Positions 1 to 5,463 of a stretch of DNA of 5,566 bases are shown here, piece after piece; the stretch's first letter is position 1, and every line of letters begins with the position of its first letter. The stretch comes from Alphaproteobacteria bacterium (GTDB taxonomy: Bacteria; Pseudomonadota; Alphaproteobacteria; JAGOMX01), in contig JACVCA010000102.1 of assembly GCA_016742295.1 (NCBI GenBank), positions 1 to 5,566 on the forward strand, read 5' to 3'. A program made the position numbers and the translations under genes. The notes under the pieces are model-generated. The model saw nothing but the letters and a program-made list of their open reading frames with translations, made no database searches and was not told the origin of the DNA.

Positions 1-17
1 TATTTTTTCCATAAAAA

Positions 18-58
18 ATTGCAAGGTTTTGAGCATTGTCCTACTCTTTTCTTGCAAT
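18..58. repeat. Perfect 8-bp inverted repeat with 25-nt loop
   Basis: ATTGCAAG (18-25) and CTTGCAAT (51-58) are exact reverse complements. On the minus strand the second arm runs straight into a T-tract (TTTTTT), so the structure resembles a loose terminator for minus-strand transcription. It may equally be a protein-binding palindrome or chance in AT-rich DNA. Confidence 0.4.
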
Positions 59-138
59 CATTCTAGCAAAATATAACCTTAAAACATAGAGCCTACCTAT
101 ATCCTTCCCCCTTTTTAACGGAAAACTCTATAATCATA

Positions 139-199
139 TTAAGCATCAGTCATGCATCCGGCCATTTTTATTTTTGAATAAAATTCTCTTAAGCATCAG
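139..199. repeat. 11-bp direct repeat (two copies) downstream of the large gene
   Basis: TTAAGCATCAG occurs at 139-149 and again at 189-199, exactly 50 bp apart. The second copy forms part of the candidate terminator hairpin. No function is assigned. Confidence 0.45.
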
Positions 200-203
200 A
201 GAA
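176..203 (-). terminator. Weak candidate terminator downstream of the F-box/LRR gene
   Basis: Read on the minus strand, about 20 bases past the TAA, TTCTCT and AGAGAA can pair around an 8-base loop (arms at 198-203 and 184-189), followed by TTTTATT. The stem is short and low in GC, so termination would be inefficient at best. Confidence 0.35.
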
Positions 204-222
204 CTCTCTTATTTATAAATAG

Positions 223-3200
223 TTAATTTTCAAGCCTTCCCCTTGTTCCTTCGATAACAGAAGTTCCAGAGTAATCGCCAAAGCTTTCTGAATTTGGAGC
301 GCGTGAATGCTGCTTATTGAAAATTAAGCGTAATTCTCCCTTTTTAGCCTCAAAACTAATTGGAATGAGCAATTTATATAATTTTTGATCGTTAGCATAT
401 AAGTCATGTATAAACTGATCAAATACATTATATGCTTTATTACCTGTCGTTTCATTATCACCTGAGCTCATTTTTAAAAGTAAACGGGATTGTGGTTTTG
501 GTACTCTGAGTTTTATTTCTTGTTTTAACCGAGATACAGCATCTTCAATATCTACATTTCCTAATTCGAGCTTCTTAATCTTTAAGAATTTAATATTATA
601 CTCTTCTCCTCCCTCTAAGGGCTGAAATATCTTTATGATAGGTTTAAGCATATCATCATTTATCCATTTTTTGGAAAAAGCTTTATAAAGTCTACCTTTT
701 TGTCCATTAGCGTGATCATGAGTTCCTCTACCTGTAACCAATGTTACATCTTCTTGAAAATTCTCATAAGCACGTAAAATAAAACTTATAGTTTCCTCAC
801 GCCCTTGTTCAGCTGATCTTCCTTCATATCTCTTAGTATGCTTATCTTGCTTTCCACGAAGGTCTAAAATTTGCCTATTACTATTTCGCAAACAAAGGTA
901 AAGCACGTTATTCTCTGCATCAAAGATATTTCTGCCCTTAACAAACGCTATATCCTTGTAACTTACTTTACTAAAAAAACTGCCAGCAAGCTGATCTGCT
1001 CTTATATCAGCTGCTTTGTTTAATTCAATCCCAATAATATGAAATAGATTTGTATCTTTCGGTAACTTAGTTTCTAGAAATTGTATAATTTCATCTAAAT
1101 TTTCTTCTTCACTTGCGCTTTCTAGCTTAAGAAGACTTATTTTTATAGAGTTATCAAATTTAAAATGATGTGAAAGACCCCCTCTTCTGACCAATTCATA
1201 GACTAAAGGCCAATTAACTTTTTCTTTATCTTCTTTAGATACTTTGTATACAAACTCGTGCTCTACCTGTCTGCGATATTTAGCATCACATGAAAGAGAA
1301 AGCATAATACTCCAATCAGATTCTTCATGATCAGGGGAGATAGGCCCCTTATTAATGGTACTCCAGCTAAAAGATGCAGGAAGATTTTCAACCAACTTAT
1401 GAAAGGCTTTTAAAAAAGCAGGTATGTCTTTATGATTCAAATGTACTGATGCTGAAAGAGAAGTGTCTCTTTCTTTAGAAGTATAAATTTGAATAACTTC
1501 TTCGATTTGAGAAAGTGTCTCGCGTAAGGAAGGTTTTCGTATTTGTAGGCTTGATGTTTCATCTAATTTCAATGATTTTAAAGTCGTATTATTCATACGA
1601 AGCAAATTTAATGCTATTCCTCCCTCTTTCTCGAAATTATTGTTTCTTAAATCCAACGAGGTAAGGGTATTATTTCTATCAAGGGCTTTTGCAAGCCTAG
1701 TTGCGCCTATGTCGCTTATATTGTTATTTTTAAGACATAAGGTTGTTAGGGTCTTATTTATCATAAGAGTGCTAGCAAGTGATTTTCCTATCCCTTTTCC
1801 AATCTGATTGTTACCTAATTTCAGTTTTCTTAAGCTGGAATTTATTTTGAGGGAGCCTACAAGTGCTATTCCTCCCCTCTTTTTTATTTGATTATCATGG
1901 AGGTCTAGTTTTGTTAAAGAGGTATTATGCTGGAGTGCTTCTCCAAGAGTTTTTCCTCCCTCATCTGTAATACAGTTTTTTCCTAACGCCAATAAATTAA
2001 GAGTTGGGTTGTTCTTAAGGGAGTTACTTAATTCCCTCACTCCTTTATCCCCTATCTCATTATCCGATAAATGCAGGTGGGTCAGAGTAATGTTTGCCTG
2101 AAGAGCATTAGCCATTTCCTTGGCTCCCCTGTTTCCAATCTTGTTTCCTTGCAGCTTTAGTATCGTTAGCGTAGAATTATTTTTGAGAGCTTCACACATC
2201 ATCTTCACTCCCATTGCCCAAATCTTATTACCCTTTAGATCTAATGTTTGTAGAATAGAATAGGGGTGCAGAAGTTCCGCAAACATACTCGATCTTTTAA
2301 TCCATCTCTCATAATATCCTGGAACTCGTGTAGACATTTTCATTCCTTCACGACCAATCTCATTATTGCTTAGATATAAGTTAGTCAGAGTAGCGTTATG
2401 TTTTAAAACTCCAGTCAACACTCTCATTCCTTCTTCTTCTATCTGATTACCTCTCAAATCTAACGTTCTTAGTGAAGTATTATGCTGCAGGGCTTGGCTC
2501 AATATTCTTATACCTTCAAGAGTGATTAGTTCCTCTTTTGGTGTAGTCCAGGCTGCGAGCTCTTCCTCTGGCATCATGCCCACCAGGTCTCCTTTAACAC
2601 TACTTGGATAGTTGCGCAGAGATAGAGTTGTCAAAGTAGTATTAGCTTTAAGAGCATCTCCCAGTACCTTTATTTGCTCATCTTTAATTTTTTTCAATTT
2701 TAGTTTATTAATAAAGCAGTAAGGAAGGAGTCGGGCAATTCCATATACACAAGCCTCTCTTTCAGAAGCTTTATAATATTCCAAAGCTTTAGCTGTATTT
2801 TGTTTCGTATAAAGCCCAAGTTCATGAAAATATCCTTGCATGAGGTTAGCGATTTCAATAACTTCCTTATCCCTATTCTCAATATTCGTATTCTCACTCT
2901 TATGACTTAAACCAACCCAACGTGAAAGAACTGCCTGATCTTCAGAATCAAACTTTGCAGCTATGCCTAATTTCACTTGAGCAGATTTATTTCCTTTTAA
3001 AGCCGCTTTGCGATAATATGATCGAGCAGTAACCATCCAAGGACGTGCGCCATACCCTTTCTCATACATCCATCCTATACAGAATAAAGCATCTGTATGA
3101 GCTTTTTCTGCGGCATGCCCCCACCAATGAAAGGCCCAATTATAATTATTACTTCTATGAGCTTGCGGAATGTTACTACCCAAATAATACATTTGCCCCA

Positions 3201-4449
3201 ACATGTATTGAGCTTTGGTATAGCCTTGTTGAGCTGCTTCTTGAAAGTATTCAAAAGCTGCTTCTAAATTTATACCTTCTAGTGCTCTTCCTTCAAAATA
3301 CATTAGGCCCAGATAGTAAAGAGATTTAACGTATATATTTTTAAGACTTGCATTTTTTCTTGATAAGGAACGAACATGATTAATAGTTTTCTTATATCTT
3401 TCTAAAGCTTCGAATTCATATCTTTTCCTTCCTCTTTTCCCTACCTCATCTATCCTGGCAAGCCTATATTGAGCTTTTAGACTATTAACTAGTATATCTT
3501 CATTAAGGTATGAATCTGTACTCAATAAACCTGCATAATCCTCTAGAAATACTGACTTTTCCTCTTCCCACTCATTGGAAGCTGTTTCAGTTAAACCTAA
3601 ATCGTATTTGTAATAAAAATAACTGAACCAAGGGTCTTTTTTAATATAAGCATACACATCATTTCCTAGCCCCAATCTGAGTAGAGAATGCATTCCCTCC
3701 TCTAACCTTCCTCCATACATAAATAACTTGGCATAAAGTAACTTTTCTCGATAAGAATCAACTTTCCTAACCTTTAATCTTATGAGCTCTTGCTTTAAAA
3801 GGTTATTACAAAATGCTTGATCTTCTTGTAGCTTTCCTTTTTGCTTTAAAAACTTTAAATATTTTATTCTAGACTTAAGGGTAGCTTCTATGGATCTTCC
3901 TTGCCATAATTGAGCTTGCAGCCGGTAACGCACCCATTGCATTTCAAAAGAGGTAGGTCCAGCTTTTTTAATAAATGCTAATTCATGTAAATCTTCAAAG
4001 TGAACTCTTAAATGCTTAACAATAGACTGTTCATACCAGGAAAAATAAGGATTATACTTATTTATGCCATAAAACTCCCGTGCATAATATTTGGCAAAAG
4101 ACTCAGTTGCTATTCTATGAAGAGGCTTACTTACTGATCGAACATTAAGAAGCTCTAATTCGGGTAGAAAGCCTAGTACATTAAATGTTACTTCTGCAGG
4201 TAAAGAGTTTAATTCAACTGGCTCTGCTTTGATTTTAGTTTTCTCGGAAGGTATGAGAGGAAGTTCATCTCTCTGTTGGCTTTTGACACTTCTTGTTTTC
4301 TGGGGCTTAGACTGAGGATAATAATTAAGAGAAGAAACTAAACAAGCTTCTTCATCATTTAGATCGTGTGTCGCACAGGCTTCAGAGAGTATCCAAAAGG
4401 CAAGGATGAAATAAGTCCTGAATAGCCCGTTTCTTTGATTAAGGCTCAT
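223..4449 (-). CDS. Giant F-box / Sel1-like / LRR protein with C-terminal Smr-like domain (predicted host-directed effector)
   Basis: This is one uninterrupted 1408-codon frame, ATG to TAA, with a Shine-Dalgarno (AAGGGGG, 7 nt before the ATG) that supports the start. Seen in order: a hydrophobic segment at residues about 9-26; an F-box at about 79-118 (LNSLPAEVTFNVLGFLPELE core); an unassigned helical stretch to about 370; Sel1-like repeats at about 375-487 plus a degenerate one at 530-562; about 12 LRRs of 28 residues at 592-971 (LDLRGNQI-type, ribonuclease-inhibitor class); an unassigned segment at 972-1192; a Smr-like domain at about 1193-1277 (LDLRG 1195-1199, TGRGTH 1239-1244); and an unassigned tail. 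F-boxes bind Skp1 in eukaryotic SCF ubiquitin ligases, and LRR and Sel1 repeats bind proteins. The inference is a secreted adaptor that recruits a host or symbiont target to host ubiquitination. The Smr part could bind or cut nucleic acid, but the usual LDLHG histidine is arginine. The overall class is fairly certain; the actual target and activity are unknown. Confidence 0.9.
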   Translation of the reverse strand: MSLNQRNGLFRTYFILAFWILSEACATHDLNDEEACLVSSLNYYPQSKPQKTRSVKSQQRDELPLIPSEKTKIKAEPVELNSLPAEVTFNVLGFLPELELLNVRSVSKPLHRIATESFAKYYAREFYGINKYNPYFSWYEQSIVKHLRVHFEDLHELAFIKKAGPTSFEMQWVRYRLQAQLWQGRSIEATLKSRIKYLKFLKQKGKLQEDQAFCNNLLKQELIRLKVRKVDSYREKLLYAKLFMYGGRLEEGMHSLLRLGLGNDVYAYIKKDPWFSYFYYKYDLGLTETASNEWEEEKSVFLEDYAGLLSTDSYLNEDILVNSLKAQYRLARIDEVGKRGRKRYEFEALERYKKTINHVRSLSRKNASLKNIYVKSLYYLGLMYFEGRALEGINLEAAFEYFQEAAQQGYTKAQYMLGQMYYLGSNIPQAHRSNNYNWAFHWWGHAAEKAHTDALFCIGWMYEKGYGARPWMVTARSYYRKAALKGNKSAQVKLGIAAKFDSEDQAVLSRWVGLSHKSENTNIENRDKEVIEIANLMQGYFHELGLYTKQNTAKALEYYKASEREACVYGIARLLPYCFINKLKLKKIKDEQIKVLGDALKANTTLTTLSLRNYPSSVKGDLVGMMPEEELAAWTTPKEELITLEGIRILSQALQHNTSLRTLDLRGNQIEEEGMRVLTGVLKHNATLTNLYLSNNEIGREGMKMSTRVPGYYERWIKRSSMFAELLHPYSILQTLDLKGNKIWAMGVKMMCEALKNNSTLTILKLQGNKIGNRGAKEMANALQANITLTHLHLSDNEIGDKGVRELSNSLKNNPTLNLLALGKNCITDEGGKTLGEALQHNTSLTKLDLHDNQIKKRGGIALVGSLKINSSLRKLKLGNNQIGKGIGKSLASTLMINKTLTTLCLKNNNISDIGATRLAKALDRNNTLTSLDLRNNNFEKEGGIALNLLRMNNTTLKSLKLDETSSLQIRKPSLRETLSQIEEVIQIYTSKERDTSLSASVHLNHKDIPAFLKAFHKLVENLPASFSWSTINKGPISPDHEESDWSIMLSLSCDAKYRRQVEHEFVYKVSKEDKEKVNWPLVYELVRRGGLSHHFKFDNSIKISLLKLESASEEENLDEIIQFLETKLPKDTNLFHIIGIELNKAADIRADQLAGSFFSKVSYKDIAFVKGRNIFDAENNVLYLCLRNSNRQILDLRGKQDKHTKRYEGRSAEQGREETISFILRAYENFQEDVTLVTGRGTHDHANGQKGRLYKAFSKKWINDDMLKPIIKIFQPLEGGEEYNIKFLKIKKLELGNVDIEDAVSRLKQEIKLRVPKPQSRLLLKMSSGDNETTGNKAYNVFDQFIHDLYANDQKLYKLLIPISFEAKKGELRLIFNKQHSRAPNSESFGDYSGTSVIEGTRGRLEN
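619..873 (-). other. Smr-like domain within the large gene
   Basis: Residues 1193-1277 carry the two Smr signature blocks in the right order: ILDLRG (usual LDLHG) and VTGRGTHDHANGQKGRLYKA (usual TGxGxHS...G-x-L), followed by a helix ending in W-I and a final beta strand (IIKIFQP). Between them lies the expected helix (REETISFILRAYENF). The domain family is associated with nucleic-acid nicking or RNA cleavage in MutS2 and in stand-alone Smr proteins. The domain call rests on motif reading only. The first-motif histidine is replaced by arginine, so catalytic activity is uncertain. Confidence 0.68.
1537..2676 (-). repeat. In-gene tandem array of ~84-bp leucine-rich repeats
   Basis: Residues 592-971 of the large protein form about 12 tandem units. 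Most are exactly 28 residues (84 bp) and fit G-x4-L-x2-AL-x-x-N-x-TL-x-x-L-x-L-x-x-N-x-I-x-x-x. Clean units start at residues 646, 674, 747, 775, 803, 831, 859, 887 and 915. The first unit (about 596-645) and the fourth (702-746) carry insertions. Units 646-673 and 831-858 both contain ALQHNTSL and are also similar at DNA level (2431-2514 and 1876-1959), consistent with expansion by internal duplication. The long 28-residue spacing is that of ribonuclease-inhibitor/NLR-type LRRs, which build a curved protein-binding surface. Confidence 0.88.
2989..3327 (-). other. Sel1-like repeat block within the large gene
   Basis: Residues 375-410, 411-451 and 452-487 each follow the Sel1 pattern of A-x-x-x-LG-x-MY-x-x-G, then a second helix ending in a Y-x-x-A/KAA-x-x-G-like sequence. 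Examples are YYLGLMYFEG...FQEAAQQG and FCIGWMYEKG...YRKAALKG. The middle unit has a short insertion (about residues 424-435). A degenerate further unit is seen at 530-562 (LMQGYFHELG...ALEYYKAS). Sel1-like repeats are alpha-solenoid scaffolds; here they sit between the F-box and the LRRs and would space the two. Confidence 0.82.
4096..4215 (-). other. F-box domain within the large gene
   Basis: Residues 79-118 match the F-box pattern: LP-x-E-V at the start, a hydrophobic helix with FLP-x-x-x-L-L-x-x-R-x-V, then K-x-x-x-x-I-A. This motif is of eukaryotic origin and docks on Skp1. Its place near the N-terminus, ahead of repeat domains, is the standard layout of F-box substrate receptors. Confidence 0.85.
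4369..4449 (-). other. N-terminal hydrophobic segment (possible signal peptide) of the large protein
   Basis: Residues 1-27 have an arginine-bearing start (R6, R11), a hydrophobic run (YFILAFWIL) and ACA at 24-26, which resembles a signal peptidase site before THDLNDEEA. C25 has serine at -3, so the fit to a lipobox is poor. It could be a Sec signal peptide, a membrane anchor or an N-terminal type III secretion region. Confidence 0.45.
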
Positions 4450-4456
4450 CCTCTAT

Positions 4457-4463
4457 CCCCCTT
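4457..4463 (-). promoter_or_regulatory. Ribosome binding site of the F-box/LRR gene
   Basis: On the minus strand AAGGGGG lies 7 nt before the ATG at 4449. It is purine-rich and well spaced, which supports that ATG as the start and therefore the hydrophobic N-terminus as part of the protein. Confidence 0.7.
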
Positions 4464-4505
4464 AAGTTGAGTCTTAATTATCTAAGCAAAAAGAATTATT
4501 ATGTG

Positions 4506-4534
4506 TTTACCATAAATTAGTCAGCTACTATAAT
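4506..4534 (+). promoter_or_regulatory. Candidate sigma-70-type promoter facing the insertion sequence
   Basis: TTTACC (4506-4511) and a perfect TATAAT (4529-4534) are separated by 17 bp, the ideal spacing. It points right, away from the F-box/LRR gene and into the insertion sequence, and no plus-strand gene follows it in this window. AT-rich DNA makes such matches by chance. Confidence 0.3.
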
Positions 4535-4571
4535 GTAAGGACTATACTCTACAAAAGATTACATTTCATCT

Positions 4572-4579
4572 AAAAAAGA
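4572..4579. repeat. Target-site duplication, left copy
   Basis: AAAAAAGA directly outside the left terminal repeat, identical to 5372-5379. The 8-bp length is typical of the IS1 family. Confidence 0.85.
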
Positions 4580-4603
4580 GAGACATCTAACTAAAGATAG
4601 ATA
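4580..4603. repeat. IS1-family left terminal inverted repeat
   Basis: Twenty of 24 positions match the reverse complement of the right end; the mismatches are at positions 7, 8, 14 and 23. It contains the transposase stop codon. Confidence 0.85.
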
Positions 4604-5302
4604 GTAAAGGTTCAAGGTAAGATTGGAGCACGAGATCATTTTGAAGATGATGAGTTAATTTAAGGCTGTTATGGACCATGGCCAGACTCCTGCTTGAGGC
4701 TTTTGTTCTTCGAATAAATCGGGCGAGACGATGGCGGATATCGCTATTAGAAGCTTCAATAGGAAACGTTAAATCTTTGCCGGGAAAATGACGGTCTTCA
4801 GGCAAAAGCCGATAGAATCCCGGCCAGTCATCGGTTGCAAATGCGCATTCTCCGTCATCGACCCGCTGAATTAACTTTTTGCAGCATGAATCGCCACGAG
4901 AGCCCAATTCCCATCCGAGAGATCGACGCGATACGCCATCAATGGCTCTCCAGAGCCAAACTTTCTTTTTTTTCCATTCACAAAATGCCACATTTCATCA
5001 ATCATTACGATCTTGCTTTCTGCATAAGGCTGGACGTCTTCAATTAAACTTGCTTCTTTCTTAATCCATTTAAGGACTGCAACGCCACTTACCCCTAACA
5101 TCTTGGCGATCTTGTTCATAGAAACACCGCACATCCCGTAAAGGACGAGCCCAAACGCTCTAAGAGCCGGATGAACGCCTCGTCTCTCAGTTTGTGTAAA
5201 GTTGCATCGACAGGCTTTGCAACGGTAGCGTTGCATGCCCCTGACAAAACCGTTCTTGATAAAAACTTTAGAGCCACATTTCTTACAGCAGTTTATAGTC
5301 AT
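4587..5302 (-). CDS. IS1-family transposase, two frames joined by a -1 shift
   Basis: Catalyses cut or copy transposition of the surrounding element. The first frame runs from ATG 5302 (Shine-Dalgarno GGAGGT, 7 nt upstream) and on its own stops at 4871 after 143 codons. The second frame continues to the TAG at 4587-4589. A -1 shift at A8 (4966-4973) after codon 112 joins them into 238 residues, close to the usual InsAB' length. Seen: zinc ribbon C6-x2-C9 and C28-x2-C31; helix-turn-helix about 58-82 (SMNKIAKMLGVSGVAVLKWI); catalytic D102 (IDEMWHF), D158 or D159 (ATDDWPGFY) and E183 (IEASN), followed by RHRLARFIRRTKASSRS. The family is certain. What is unsure is whether the shift is programmed (the IS1 family uses A6C slippage, though nearer the N-terminus in IS1 itself), a one-base loss in this copy, or a homopolymer sequencing error. 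Confidence 0.9.
4966..4973 (-). other. A8 slippery run (putative -1 frameshift site)
   Basis: On the minus strand the codons GGA AAA AAA AGA contain A AAA AAA in the correct zero-frame phase for tandem -1 slippage. Reading resumes as AAG AAA GTT TGG. The zero frame after the run encodes a non-IS1-like sequence, whereas the -1 frame restores KVWLWRAIDG, the expected family sequence. Transcriptional slippage adding one A would give the same protein. Confidence 0.65.
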
Positions 5303-5309
5303 AGCTTAC

Positions 5310-5315
5310 ACCTCC
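5310..5315 (-). promoter_or_regulatory. Ribosome binding site of the transposase
   Basis: GGAGGT on the minus strand, 7 nt before ATG 5302. A near-perfect anti-16S match, which fixes the start codon. Confidence 0.75.
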
Positions 5316-5323
5316 ATGACTAC

Positions 5324-5353
5324 ATTATGGCACTTAGTCACCTAAAATGTCTA
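5324..5353 (-). promoter_or_regulatory. Candidate transposase promoter overlapping the right inverted repeat
   Basis: On the minus strand TAGACA (5348-5353; 5 of 6 to TTGACA) and CATAAT (5324-5329; 5 of 6 to TATAAT) are 18 bp apart. The -35 box lies in the inner end of the right terminal repeat, so transposase or its N-terminal fragment bound there could repress transcription. The predicted leader is very short (about 15 nt) but just includes the ribosome binding site. Confidence 0.45.
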
Positions 5354-5371
5354 TCTTCAGTTAAGTGTCTC
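5348..5371. repeat. IS1-family right terminal inverted repeat
   Basis: Partner of the repeat at 4580-4603 in inverted orientation. It lies upstream of the transposase start and overlaps its candidate -35 box. Confidence 0.85.
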
Positions 5372-5379
5372 AAAAAAGA
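5372..5379. repeat. Target-site duplication, right copy
   Basis: AAAAAAGA directly outside the right terminal repeat, identical to 4572-4579. Joining the two flanks at one copy restores the uninserted site. Confidence 0.85.
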
Positions 5380-5463
5380 ACAGGGTTTTATTGCCAAAAT
5401 TTCAATTTTGCATTCAATATATTAATATTAAGCATAATTAGTTTTTAATCGATTTCAATAAAA

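Larger units (their letters stand above)
4580..5371 (-). mobile_element. Complete IS1-family insertion sequence, 792 bp
   Basis: The element is bounded by imperfect terminal inverted repeats (20 of 24 positions match; ends read GAGACA...TAACT...AAGATAGA inward from both sides) and by a perfect 8-bp target duplication, AAAAAAGA, at 4572-4579 and 5372-5379. It holds one transposase gene on the minus strand that nearly fills it, and the stop codon lies inside the left repeat, as is common in compact IS elements. The size and the 8-bp duplication fit the IS1 family. The intact duplication and unbroken catalytic residues suggest a recent insertion. Its coding sequence is clearly more GC-rich than the neighbouring large gene. 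Confidence 0.92.

Noticed and set aside
1..36. Possible gene start on the minus strand (ATG at 36, MLKTLQFFMEKI, open to the left edge)
   Set aside because: Only 12 codons are visible, there is no well-placed ribosome binding site, and the inverted repeat with T-tract overlaps it; too little to call a gene.
130..165. Micro-frame MAGCMTDA on the minus strand downstream of the large gene
   Set aside because: Eight codons, no ribosome binding site, and nothing besides the open frame itself to support translation.
1537..2676. CRISPR-like array suggested by regular repeats
   Set aside because: The 84-bp period is the coding period of 28-residue LRRs, the repeats are degenerate, and there are no unique spacers or cas genes.
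2700..2897. 65-codon minus-strand open frame in another phase of the large gene
   Set aside because: It overlaps a well-supported frame with clear domains and shows low-complexity, isoleucine/lysine-rich sequence without a ribosome binding site.
3045..3329. 94-codon plus-strand open frame
   Set aside because: It lies wholly inside the large F-box/LRR gene on the opposite strand, over its Sel1 repeats; its cysteine/tyrosine/leucine-rich translation matches no family I know and it is best explained as a shadow frame.
4835..5064. Two plus-strand open frames over the transposase (4835-5047 and 4879-5064)
   Set aside because: Both are antisense to the conserved transposase catalytic core and have no recognisable motif.
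4587..5302. Transposase called as a dead pseudogene because of the frame break
   Set aside because: All catalytic residues, zinc-ribbon cysteines, both terminal repeats and the target duplication are intact, and the break sits exactly on a phase-correct slippery A8 run; a programmed shift is at least as likely.
5395..5410. CAAAATTTCAATTTTG hairpin as a terminator of the right-hand gene
   Set aside because: The stem is almost entirely A/T with a 2-4 nt loop and no T-tract directly after it on either strand; it is weak and expected by chance in this AT-rich spacer.
5171..5425. 84-codon plus-strand open frame crossing the right end of the IS
   Set aside because: It spans the transposase N-terminus, the terminal repeat and the target duplication, so it is created by the insertion and is not a gene.
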